Notes under the pieces: model-generated | What the model saw: only the letters and a program-made list of their open reading frames with translations | Databases searched by the model: none | What the model was told of the DNA's origin: nothing | Translations under genes and position numbers: made by a program | Shown: one piece after another, positions 1 to 7,845 of the stretch | Numbering within the stretch: position 1 is the first letter of the stretch | How the letters are laid out: every line of letters starts with the position of its first letter | Origin: Lachnospiraceae bacterium | Lineage (GTDB): Bacteria; Bacillota; Clostridia; Lachnospirales; Lachnospiraceae | Reading direction: 5' to 3' | Length of the DNA stretch: 64,000 nucleotides | Assembly: GCA_009774145.1 (NCBI GenBank) | Contig: VSND01000001.1 | Location: 1-64,000, forward strand

Positions 1-1181
1 TCATACGATCCGGGCTCATCTTTTTCCGCGGGATCTTCCGGGTCGTCAGACGGAACGGTATCGTCTGTTTCCGCCGTTTCATCCGGGTCGTCAGACGGAA
101 CGGTATCGTCTGTTTCCGCTGTTTCTTCCGGGTTGCCAGACGAAATAGTATCGTCTGTTTCCCCCACTTCTTCTGAGTCGTCAGGCAGAACGATATCATC
201 CGTTTCCGTTGTTTTTTTCGAATCAACAGATGGGACAGTATCATCTGTATCATTTATTTCTTTAGCATCATCAGACAGAATGGTATCATCTGTTTCAGTT
301 ACCCGCTGTGAGGCATCAGCTTCTTCTTCGTCTGCGGCATGAGAACACAGAAAATCATAGCCATTGTCTGCCTTCTCTGTTTTATAACCATCTATGGATT
401 CCAACGTAACCTGATAGATGATGGGGGTTTTCGTATTGTCGTATTTCTGCAGTTGTTCAAACTCATAATGCCAGTTTCCATCTTCATCGGGAGAGATCGT
501 CAGTTCCTGAATGACTTCCATATCGGATTGTGAAAGGATGACGGTTATATGGTCAGGGCGGAGACTGTCCTGATTCTGGCAGTCGTTCCATTCAATGGTA
601 CCTCTGATAAGAACTTTCTCGGGATACAGAGGGGCGTCCAAAGAAAAATTCTGTATGACAGTTGCACCCACTTCAGTGGCAGCTCCCAGCATATGATCAT
701 AAACATAGAGGTTGTCCCACAGGTTTCCGGGGTAAGTGATATAGGTGTCTTTGTATTCCTGTATGTATACACGTTTTGGATGAAAAGCCCGTATAATCTC
801 GTCTGCGGAACCAATATGGTCGCTGTGCGGGTGGGTTCCGATATAGAATTCAAAATTATCCTGTGTAACACCAACGGAATTCAGGTAAGCGATGACGTCA
901 TCTTCATATCCATGTCCCTGAACGATTCCGGGACGCAGGGGATATCGAGGGTCCTCTCCAGTTGGAAAATCATTGTCTTCTCCGGAATCAACCATTCCGA
1001 ACTGTCCGTTGCATTCCAGAAGAATGGCTTCTGTGTTGTCAGGCAACGTGAGGTAGTGGATACGCTGATTCTGTTCTTCTGCCTGTACAGGAAGGAGACA
1101 GGATGATGAGAAAAAATGTGTGATGAACAGGAGCAAAAAGAAAAGAACGGCTGTTTTTGAAGTATATAGTGTCCTGTGCAT
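1..1181 (-). CDS. Secreted metallo-beta-lactamase-like / CnaB-domain protein (C-terminus beyond window)
   Basis: Open minus-strand frame from an ATG at 1181 (good GGAGG site just upstream) that continues past base 1, so at least 393 residues. Residues 1-34 form a signal peptide ending PVQA, followed by EEQNQ. Residues about 38-190 resemble a metallo-beta-lactamase fold: FGMVDSGE near 61 and the metal motif THPHSDH with H117, H119, D121 and H122. I see none of the later metal ligands before residues about 192-285, which look like a CnaB-type beta-sandwich (RPDHITVILSQ, WHYEFEQLQKYD, YQVTLESIDGYKTE). After that come acidic 15-residue tandem repeats of the ETDDTVPSDDPE type, probably a wall-spanning stalk. 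The family suggests a hydrolase, but the apparently partial catalytic domain makes activity uncertain. Divergent from the GH25 gene. Confidence 0.82.
   Translation of the reverse strand, partial: MHRTLYTSKTAVLFFLLLFITHFFSSSCLLPVQAEEQNQRIHYLTLPDNTEAILLECNGQFGMVDSGEDNDFPTGEDPRYPLRPGIVQGHGYEDDVIAYLNSVGVTQDNFEFYIGTHPHSDHIGSADEIIRAFHPKRVYIQEYKDTYITYPGNLWDNLYVYDHMLGAATEVGATVIQNFSLDAPLYPEKVLIRGTIEWNDCQNQDSLRPDHITVILSQSDMEVIQELTISPDEDGNWHYEFEQLQKYDNTKTPIIYQVTLESIDGYKTEKADNGYDFLCSHAADEEEADASQRVTETDDTILSDDAKEINDTDDTVPSVDSKKTTETDDIVLPDDSEEVGETDDTISSGNPEETAETDDTVPSDDPDETAETDDTVPSDDPEDPAEKDEPGSY
40..309. repeat. Six tandem 45-bp repeats coding for an acidic stalk
   Basis: Units begin at 40, 85, 130, 175, 220 and 265, each exactly 45 bp, so the frame is kept and each unit encodes 15 residues (ETDDTVPSDDPDETA-like on the minus strand). 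The two leftmost units are nearly identical and the right-hand ones have diverged, which suggests recent expansion at the left end. It is coding sequence of the minus-strand surface protein, not an intergenic array. Confidence 0.88.
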
Positions 1182-1201
1182 GGAATTCCTCCTCGGATTT
1201 G

Positions 1202-1243
1202 TATAATATTGCAATATTATAGCAGTTTTTTACAAATAGACAA
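1202..1243 (-). promoter_or_regulatory. Promoter of the MBL/CnaB gene with a 20-bp perfect palindrome over its -10
   Basis: On the minus strand TTGTCT (1243-1238), a 16-bp spacer, and TATAAT (1221-1216) preceded by TGC, an extended -10. Bases 1202-1221 (TATAATATTGCAATATTATA) are a perfect 20-bp palindrome that includes the whole -10 element and lies about 20 bp upstream of the start codon, a typical repressor operator position. The palindrome is very AT-rich, so chance contributes. Confidence 0.55.
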
Positions 1244-1306
1244 GAGAAAAAATGAGTATTTTGCTCCCAAAAACAGAAGATTAAGAAAAATTAAGGAATC
1301 CGTATG

Positions 1307-1335
1307 TTGAAATCCGGACAGGGATTCGATATAAT
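1307..1335 (+). promoter_or_regulatory. Sigma-A promoter for the GH25 lysozyme gene
   Basis: TTGAAA at 1307-1312, a 17-bp spacer, TATAAT at 1330-1335, about 40 bp upstream of the ATG at 1376. A near-consensus vegetative promoter, divergent from that of the minus-strand surface gene. Confidence 0.72.
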
Positions 1336-1375
1336 TTAAAACAGCATAAAAATTTATTTTGGTAAAGGAGTACAT

Positions 1376-4120
1376 ATGAAACAGAGAATGGTGATTCGAT
1401 GTCTGTCGCTGATACTGGCAGGCGTACTGCTGGCCGGAAGCCCACTGCAGTCTTATGCGGCGGAACCGGATTCGGGCATTCAGAACCAGACAGATGTGGA
1501 AGAGGACGCTGCCGAAGGGGTGGGCCAGCAGGAAACAGATGAATCCTGGCAGCAGCCGGCAGAAGAAAGCGGATCTGTGCCGGAGGACGGAGAACAGCTG
1601 CCGGCTGAAGATGAGACTGATGATACGACGCCAGAAGAAATTCAGCAGGATGATACATTGGCAGAGGAACTGGAAACGAACTCTGACGAAAAATCAGATA
1701 TTGATGGGGATAATATTCCTGTTGATGCGGATCATGTTCCTGCTGTTGAAGATACCGATCCGGAACCGAAAGCAGATTCTGCTGAGCCGGAGGGGAATAC
1801 AGAACCTGTTACCGAACTGCAGGAAGATGCAGTCACAGAAGAAGGCACTGCAGAAGTTCTTATGGAACAGGAGATTGTTCAGGTTACACTGGAACCTTCA
1901 TCCCTTGACATATCACTTCGCGGTGGCCCGGTAAAATTGAATGCAACTGCATATGGGAGGGACGGAAATCCGGTTGAGACGGATGTTGCTTTTTCATGGT
2001 CCAATCTGGACAGAAGAATTGTTACCTATGAGAAGAGTGAGATACAGGGGCAGGTGATTGTAACTCCTGTCAGTATTGGAAATTCGGAGATAGAAGTTGA
2101 GGCAGGCGGGAAAAAAGCTGTCTGCAAGGTCCGGGTTATGATTCCGGTTGATTCTGTGCGCCTGGATCAGACCAGTCTGTCCATGAAGAGAAATCAGGTT
2201 ACGGATCTGCATGCAGTGGTAGGACCGGAGGACACGACGGAAGACCGGACGGTTATCTGGAGCAGCAGTAATGAAAGCGTGGCAGCAGTGGACAGTGCCG
2301 GGAAAGTGACTGCACGAGCTGCCGGAACGGCTGTGATCAAAGCGGCGACTGTGGGCGGGCCTGCGGCTGAATGCCTTGTGTCAGTATCCAGTGAAGAGTG
2401 GGTGACCGGCTGGAAGCAGGTTGGCAACAAATGGTATTATTATAATGCGCAGAGCGAAATGATGACTGGCTGGCAGGAGATTGACGGGAAGCATTACTAT
2501 ATGAACGACAGCGGTGTGATGCAGACCGGATGGCTTCAGTACGGCGGGAACTGGTATTATCTGAATTCCGGCGGCTCCAGACGAAGCGGGTGGCTGGAAC
2601 TGAACGGGAAATGGTATTATCTGGATCAGAACGGAGTCATGCAGACGGGACTGGCTCAGGCAGAAGGACGTAATTTTTATTTTAATGCAGGCGGAGTGCT
2701 GCGGACCGGCTGGCAGCAGGTATCCGGTACCTGGTATTATATTGACTTTAAGAAGGGCGCATTGACCAGCTGGCAGAAGATTAAGAATAAATGGTACTAC
2801 ATGGATTCCAATGGAGCGATGCAGACCGGCTGGGTGGAGATCGCCGGTAAATGGTACTATTTTAATTCAAGCGGTGTCAGGCAGACCGGCTGGCAGAAGA
2901 TTAAAAGCAAGTGGTATTATCTGGAAAAGGACGGGATGATGGCTACTGGCTGGAAAGAGCTGAATAAGAAATGGTACTATCTGAACCCTGGCGGATCCAT
3001 GCGAACCGGATGGCTGGAACTGGATGAGACATGGTATTACCTGAATCCCGGCAATGGAGTCATGAAGACCGGCTGGCAGAAAATCAAGAACAAATGGTAT
3101 TATCTGAATCCTAAAAACGGAGCGATGAAGACCGGCTGGCAGAAGATTAACAGCAAGTATTACTATCTGGATCTGGATAACGGAGCAATGAAGACCGGCT
3201 GGCTGGAGATCAATGACAAATATTATTACTTAAATTCCAGCGGAGTAATGCAGACCGGCTGGGTGACGGTTAAAAATAAAAAGTATTACATGAATTCCAA
3301 TGGAGTCATGAAGACCGGCTGGCAGCCGATTGGAGGAAAGTTCTATTACTTTAATGAAAATGGTTCCATGCGCACCGGATGGCTTCAGGACGGCGATATC
3401 TGGTATTACCTGAAGAGCAATGGCACCATGGCAACTTCCGACACCATGATTGACGGAAAGAATAATGCATTCAATGAGAATGGAGAGTGGGAAGGCATTA
3501 TCAAGACGAAGATCCGTGCATACGGGATTGACGTGTCCAGCCACCAGGGAACAATCGACTGGAAGAAGGTGGCAGGTGATAATATTGATTTTGCAATGCT
3601 GCGGGTAGTATCAGGGACGATATCCGATATGAAGCGTGATGACAGATTTAAGGAATACTATGACGGCGCACGGGATGCCGGACTTAAAGTTGGCGCCTAC
3701 CGGTATTGTTATGCCACATCAAGAACTCAGGCGAGGAAAGAAGCAGAGGCTGTCATTAAGGCGTTAAATGGCAGAGAACTGGATTATCCGATCGTGTTGG
3801 ATGTGGAGGAAAAAGATGGAATCATGTCAAGTTCTATCAGCAATTCCAGACGTACAGAGATTATACTGGCGTTCAAGAAAGAGATAGAAGATGCAGGGTA
3901 TGAATTTGCATTGTATGCAGGATATAATGACCTGAACAACAAGCTGGAAGATGATCTGCTGGAAGATGTTGATGTCTGGGTTGCAAGATGGCGTGATCTG
4001 GACAGAGGCCATGGATATGATGGAGAAGGCAATGTTATCATGTGGCAGTACAGCAGCACGGGCAGTGTGAAAGGAATATCCGGTAATGTAGATCTGAATG
4101 TAAGCTATAAAAAGTATTAG
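1376..4120 (+). CDS. Secreted GH25 muramidase with Big2 domains and cell-wall-binding repeats
   Basis: 914 residues; ATG preceded by AAAGGAG. Signal peptide 1-28 ending QSYA. Residues 30-165 are an acidic, Glu/Asp-rich linker. Two bacterial Ig-like (Big2) domains follow at about 166-335 (second: VIWSSSNESVAAVDSAGKVT). Residues about 340-702 hold some 17-18 copies of a ~20-residue aromatic repeat (TGWQKIKNKWYYLN type), the CW_binding_1 family used to hold on to cell-wall polymers. The C-terminal 200 residues are a GH25 lysozyme domain with YGIDVSSHQG (D719) and LDVEE (D809, E811), matching the family's catalytic acids. It should cut the glycan strand of peptidoglycan outside the cell. Followed by a related repeat protein after a hairpin. 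Whether the repeats bind choline or another polymer cannot be told from sequence. Confidence 0.93.
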   Translation: MKQRMVIRCLSLILAGVLLAGSPLQSYAAEPDSGIQNQTDVEEDAAEGVGQQETDESWQQPAEESGSVPEDGEQLPAEDETDDTTPEEIQQDDTLAEELETNSDEKSDIDGDNIPVDADHVPAVEDTDPEPKADSAEPEGNTEPVTELQEDAVTEEGTAEVLMEQEIVQVTLEPSSLDISLRGGPVKLNATAYGRDGNPVETDVAFSWSNLDRRIVTYEKSEIQGQVIVTPVSIGNSEIEVEAGGKKAVCKVRVMIPVDSVRLDQTSLSMKRNQVTDLHAVVGPEDTTEDRTVIWSSSNESVAAVDSAGKVTARAAGTAVIKAATVGGPAAECLVSVSSEEWVTGWKQVGNKWYYYNAQSEMMTGWQEIDGKHYYMNDSGVMQTGWLQYGGNWYYLNSGGSRRSGWLELNGKWYYLDQNGVMQTGLAQAEGRNFYFNAGGVLRTGWQQVSGTWYYIDFKKGALTSWQKIKNKWYYMDSNGAMQTGWVEIAGKWYYFNSSGVRQTGWQKIKSKWYYLEKDGMMATGWKELNKKWYYLNPGGSMRTGWLELDETWYYLNPGNGVMKTGWQKIKNKWYYLNPKNGAMKTGWQKINSKYYYLDLDNGAMKTGWLEINDKYYYLNSSGVMQTGWVTVKNKKYYMNSNGVMKTGWQPIGGKFYYFNENGSMRTGWLQDGDIWYYLKSNGTMATSDTMIDGKNNAFNENGEWEGIIKTKIRAYGIDVSSHQGTIDWKKVAGDNIDFAMLRVVSGTISDMKRDDRFKEYYDGARDAGLKVGAYRYCYATSRTQARKEAEAVIKALNGRELDYPIVLDVEEKDGIMSSSISNSRRTEIILAFKKEIEDAGYEFALYAGYNDLNNKLEDDLLEDVDVWVARWRDLDRGHGYDGEGNVIMWQYSSTGSVKGISGNVDLNVSYKKY

Positions 4121-4133
4121 AGGAACCTATATT

Positions 4134-4154
4134 CCCCGCCGCTTTGCGGCGGGG
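4134..4154 (+). terminator. GC-rich hairpin between the two cell-wall-binding genes
   Basis: Perfect 9-bp stem CCCCGCCGC / GCGGCGGGG with a TTT loop, 13 bases after the GH25 stop codon. There is no clean U-run after it, so it is a weak intrinsic terminator at best; it may be an mRNA-processing or attenuation hairpin. TTCCCC at 4132-4137 can alternatively pair with the Shine-Dalgarno GGGGGAA (about 4171-4177) of the next gene. Confidence 0.5.
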
Positions 4155-4181
4155 TAGTTCATTATATTCAGGGGGAACTAT

Positions 4182-6494
4182 ATGACAGGTTATGAAAAGA
4201 GGAAAAAGATAAAAAAAGCACTGGCAGCGGCTTTGGTGACTGCAAATATAATCAGCGCTGTGCCAGTGTATGCATCAGAACCAGATGTTATGTCTGCTCA
4301 GAAGACTGAAAGGACAGAACAGGGCAACAGTAGTGGATGGCATGAGGAGGGCGGACGCTGGTATTATGTGGAAAACGGGAAACGGGTGCTGCGAAGCTGG
4401 AAGAAAATAGAGGGATGTTGGTATTACTTTGACAGTGAAGGCTACCGATATGAGAATGGGAGTTATCAGCTGAAAATCGGGATCGACGGCGAAGAAGACA
4501 CAAACTGGTATTGTTTTGATCCGAATGGGCGGATGGTGATCGGATGGTACCAGCCGCTGTCATTCAGTGACAGATATTATTATCAGGAGGATGGCAGAGC
4601 AGCAAAGGGTATACAGCAGGTGGATGGTGCGACTTATTATTTTGGAGCCAGGGGGGAGATGGAGAGAGATTTTATTTTCAGAAATGTGGAAGGAACCTGC
4701 GAGTATTATTTTGGTGCAGATGGGAAGCTGGCAGCTGAAATAGACCTTAAGCGGGATGGATGGAAGAATGCATCGGATGGAAGCAGGTATTATGTGAAGT
4801 CTGGCAAAGTACTAAGAAGCTGTTGGAGACATGTGGATAAACACTGGTATTATTTTGGTGATGACGGGAAGATGCTTAAAAATACAGAGATTGTATTATA
4901 TACAGAAGATAAAGGATGGAACCGGTACAGGCTTGCATATGACGGCGTCATGGTAACCGGCTGGTATCAGGATGAGGATTTAAACTGGTTCGGCTATGAC
5001 CGCAGCGGCGCGATGTATTCAGGCCTGCAGACGATCGGAGAGGATCTGTATTATTTTGATCCGGATGGAATGCTTCTGGTGAATGGAGTAGTCTACGTGG
5101 ACGGGGTCCTTTATACAGCCGGTCCGAATGGAGACTGTTCTGTTTGTTCGCAGAATGGCTGGGTAGAGAATATGTATTATGTGGATCAGGGGCGTGCAGC
5201 GACCGGATGGATGAAAGTAGCAGACAGAATGTATTATTTTGATCCGGAGACCGGAAAAAAAGTATCCGATACCGTGCGGATGATTGACGGGAAGTGCTAC
5301 TCTTTTGACAGAGAAGGTGTGATGGAAACAGGATGGATCAAAGGGCTTGACGATGGCTGGTTTTATTGGATGTACGCAGATTCTGACGGCGTTTTGGCGG
5401 CTGACGAATGGATAGAGACAGATGCAGGCCGTTGCTATTTTGACGGTTCCTGCAGAATGGCAACCGGGGTGGTAACTATTGAAGGACGTCACGAACTGTT
5501 CAGAAAGGACGGGATCTGGAAAGAAACCCTGGAAACGCAGGGATGGCAGGAAGATGACAGGGGAGACCGGTATTATATAGAAAATAATGTGATATTAAAA
5601 GATACAACACAGATCATAGACGGAAAAACTTATCATTTTGATGAGCGTGGTAAAATGATACGAAACAGATTTTTTGATAACTATTATTTTGGAGAACAGG
5701 GAGCGGCAGTTACCGAACAGTGGAAAACAGATGAAACTGGAGACCGGCATTATTATGCTTCCGATGGACGAAGATACGAAGACGGATGGAAAAATATTCA
5801 GTCGTCCTGGTACTATTTTAAAGAGGGGAGTGCGGTAACAAAGGACTGCCTGATTGATGGGAAGAGGTATCATTTTGAAGAAGATGGTGCATCCAACAGA
5901 GAAGAAATTCTGATGGTGGATGGCTGGAACGAGATGTCAGGTCAGGTTTATTACAGGAGAGACGGTCTGTTTTTGACCGGAATGCAGAAAATTGAAAATG
6001 ACAGTTATTATTTTTACGAGGACGGGCATCTGGCCCGCCAGACCAAAATCGTGGATTCTGTAAGCACGGACAGTTTTTTTGCGGATGATAGCGGTAAAAT
6101 CGTCTTTGGCGCATGGTGTCTGGACAAAGATGTCTATTACTTTGCCGGGACAGACGGCAGGCTGGTAACAGGACTGCGCACGATAAACGGTAAGTGGTAT
6201 TATTTTGACGAAGAAGGGGTAATGTATGATGAGGACGTGATACTGGAAGAGACCGGGGAGCTGTATGTGATTCGACAGAGCGGGGCTGTGGTTGAGATCA
6301 TGAAACCTGAGAAATCTGGCTGGATGAAGAAAAACGGACACTGGTTTTTTGTAAGGAACAACAAATTCAGGAAAGGATATGTAGAGACAGGCGGAAACTC
6401 ATTTTATTTCTATAGCAATGGACAGATGGCGGCGGACACGGTGGTGGAAGGCTATGGTTATGCGGATTCAGACGGATATCTTCATATGGACTGA
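4182..6494 (+). CDS. Secreted protein made almost entirely of cell-wall-binding repeats
   Basis: 770 residues; ATG after GGGGGAA. Signal peptide to about residue 31 (VPVYA). The rest is degenerate GW..WYYF/YYFD..G repeats (CW_binding_1-like), e.g. RSWKKIEGCWYYFDSEGY and GLRTINGKWYYFDEEGVM, with irregular spacing and many RYYV, HYY or YHF variants. I find no catalytic domain, unlike the preceding GH25 protein. Likely a wall-attached adhesin, scaffold or structural protein. The repeats are much more divergent from one another than those of its neighbour, suggesting an older array. Probably co-expressed with the GH25 gene if the hairpin between them allows read-through. Confidence 0.85.
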   Translation: MTGYEKRKKIKKALAAALVTANIISAVPVYASEPDVMSAQKTERTEQGNSSGWHEEGGRWYYVENGKRVLRSWKKIEGCWYYFDSEGYRYENGSYQLKIGIDGEEDTNWYCFDPNGRMVIGWYQPLSFSDRYYYQEDGRAAKGIQQVDGATYYFGARGEMERDFIFRNVEGTCEYYFGADGKLAAEIDLKRDGWKNASDGSRYYVKSGKVLRSCWRHVDKHWYYFGDDGKMLKNTEIVLYTEDKGWNRYRLAYDGVMVTGWYQDEDLNWFGYDRSGAMYSGLQTIGEDLYYFDPDGMLLVNGVVYVDGVLYTAGPNGDCSVCSQNGWVENMYYVDQGRAATGWMKVADRMYYFDPETGKKVSDTVRMIDGKCYSFDREGVMETGWIKGLDDGWFYWMYADSDGVLAADEWIETDAGRCYFDGSCRMATGVVTIEGRHELFRKDGIWKETLETQGWQEDDRGDRYYIENNVILKDTTQIIDGKTYHFDERGKMIRNRFFDNYYFGEQGAAVTEQWKTDETGDRHYYASDGRRYEDGWKNIQSSWYYFKEGSAVTKDCLIDGKRYHFEEDGASNREEILMVDGWNEMSGQVYYRRDGLFLTGMQKIENDSYYFYEDGHLARQTKIVDSVSTDSFFADDSGKIVFGAWCLDKDVYYFAGTDGRLVTGLRTINGKWYYFDEEGVMYDEDVILEETGELYVIRQSGAVVEIMKPEKSGWMKKNGHWFFVRNNKFRKGYVETGGNSFYFYSNGQMAADTVVEGYGYADSDGYLHMD

Positions 6495-6507
6495 GGATCA
6501 TACGGGC

Positions 6508-6536
6508 TTGGAATTTTCTGTTTTGTATGCTATACT
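6508..6536 (+). promoter_or_regulatory. Promoter at the head of the first glycan region
   Basis: TTGGAA (6508-6513), a 17-bp spacer, and TATACT (6531-6536) preceded by TGC (extended -10). It lies 55 bp upstream of the first membrane gene. A 6-bp inverted repeat CTGTCA/TGACAG (6535-6540 and 6550-6555) followed by five T overlaps the expected start point and could act as an operator. Confidence 0.6.
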
Positions 6537-6591
6537 GTCATAGAATTATTGACAGTTTTTCAGGCAGGATGGCAAAGGAGCGACAGATACG

Positions 6592-7845
6592 ATGCATGGC
6601 AGGTGGTATAAGATAAGAACTGAGATTTCCAGGGTATCTGAGGGCATGTATTTCTTTATGTTCATACTTCTGACTCTCTATTCCATATTGACGATGGTCT
6701 GTCTGGACGTGACGTGGGAAAATATCGGAGAAGCGGTGCCGGCTGTTCATTTTCTGATCATGAAATTTGTCATAGAGCCGCAGCAGGTGCTGCTGGTCCT
6801 TGTGGTGATCCGGTATGCGTTCAGTGAAAACTATAACTGGAAAGAACTGTTGGCGGCAGTGGTAATCTATATGTGTGCATCTCACGCCGTGAAGGTCAAT
6901 CATTTTGCAGATATTCTTACCGTAACTTTATTCATGCTCGGCGCAAGAGGGATTTCTTTTAAGAAGATCATTAAAGTGTATGTTATGGTGGCAGCCACAG
7001 TGGTGTTCTGCGTGGTGGCTGCCTCACAGATCGGATGGATTGAAAATCTTGTATATCGGCCGCCGGGGCGCAGTCTGCGGATGGCGTTCGGGTTTACGTA
7101 TCCGACCAGGTTTGCGGCGCATATTTATTATCTTGTGCTCTGGTACTGGTATCTCAGAGATGAAAAACTGGCATACAGGGAAATCCTGATGCCGGTTTGC
7201 GCAGGTGTTTTGTTGTGGTTTTTTTGTGATGCGAGACTGAGCAGCATATCTTTGGTGTTCCTTGCTCTGACCATGGCATATAGTATCTTTCAGCAAAAGA
7301 AGGCCTTGAAGCTTCAGGCGGAATACAGAATGCACCCATATGTGGCACAGCTTCTTGCAATTTCGGCAGTCTGCCTGGCATTTTTGATCCTGTTGCTCAC
7401 GTTCATTTATTCTCCGGACCGTCCGATTCTGGAATGGCTCAATGATGTGATCTCGAACCGGCTGTATCTGGGCAAAAAAGCGATGGATATCTTCGGTTTC
7501 CAGATTTGGGGAACATGGATCCGGCTGGCCGGAAACGGCGGATACCTGACTGGAAACAGCAGATACTTTTATATCGACAGCGTTTTTTTGCAGTTCGGGA
7601 TTCAATATGGTCTGGTGATGATGACGATCTTACTTGCTTTATTCAACTGGATCGGAACAAAGGCGAAAAAACAGAAGAAGTGGGTGCTTTTGTGGATCCT
7701 GCTTTTTGCTGGAATCCATGGAATGTTTGAACCGCATATGATCAGCATTTCGTACAGTCCGCTGATTTTTGCGGCATTTGCCGATCTTCAGAAAGAAACG
7801 GTCGGTCGCGCTGGAGTTAAAAAGAAGAGAAAGAACAAAGCATGA
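6592..7845 (+). CDS. Polytopic membrane protein, candidate O-antigen polymerase/ligase (Wzy-like)
   Basis: 417 residues; ATG with AAAGGAG 11 bases upstream. About 10-11 hydrophobic segments spread over the whole length, with a larger polar loop around residues 280-320 (AMDIFGFQIWGTWIRLAGNG), the layout of Wzy polymerases and O-antigen ligases. No catalytic motif is recognisable because these families diverge strongly. First gene of a tight operon: its end overlaps the next gene by 4 bp. A second polymerase candidate (EpsG-like) lies at 31081, so which of the two serves which glycan is open. Confidence 0.6.
   Translation: MHGRWYKIRTEISRVSEGMYFFMFILLTLYSILTMVCLDVTWENIGEAVPAVHFLIMKFVIEPQQVLLVLVVIRYAFSENYNWKELLAAVVIYMCASHAVKVNHFADILTVTLFMLGARGISFKKIIKVYVMVAATVVFCVVAASQIGWIENLVYRPPGRSLRMAFGFTYPTRFAAHIYYLVLWYWYLRDEKLAYREILMPVCAGVLLWFFCDARLSSISLVFLALTMAYSIFQQKKALKLQAEYRMHPYVAQLLAISAVCLAFLILLLTFIYSPDRPILEWLNDVISNRLYLGKKAMDIFGFQIWGTWIRLAGNGGYLTGNSRYFYIDSVFLQFGIQYGLVMMTILLALFNWIGTKAKKQKKWVLLWILLFAGIHGMFEPHMISISYSPLIFAAFADLQKETVGRAGVKKKRKNKA

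Noticed and set aside
133..342. Serine-rich 69-residue plus-strand frame
   Set aside because: A reading of the 45-bp repeats on the wrong strand.
549..1106. 185-residue plus-strand frame
   Set aside because: Opposite the signal-peptide-bearing MBL/CnaB gene, which has the better start and clear motifs.
2400..3480. CRISPR-like array
   Set aside because: The repeats are the coding repeats of cell-wall-binding modules, in frame and diverged, without constant repeats and unique spacers.
6535..6560. Terminator for the second wall-binding gene
   Set aside because: Only a 6-bp stem, and it overlaps the -10 box and start point of a good promoter; an operator or chance repeat is as likely.
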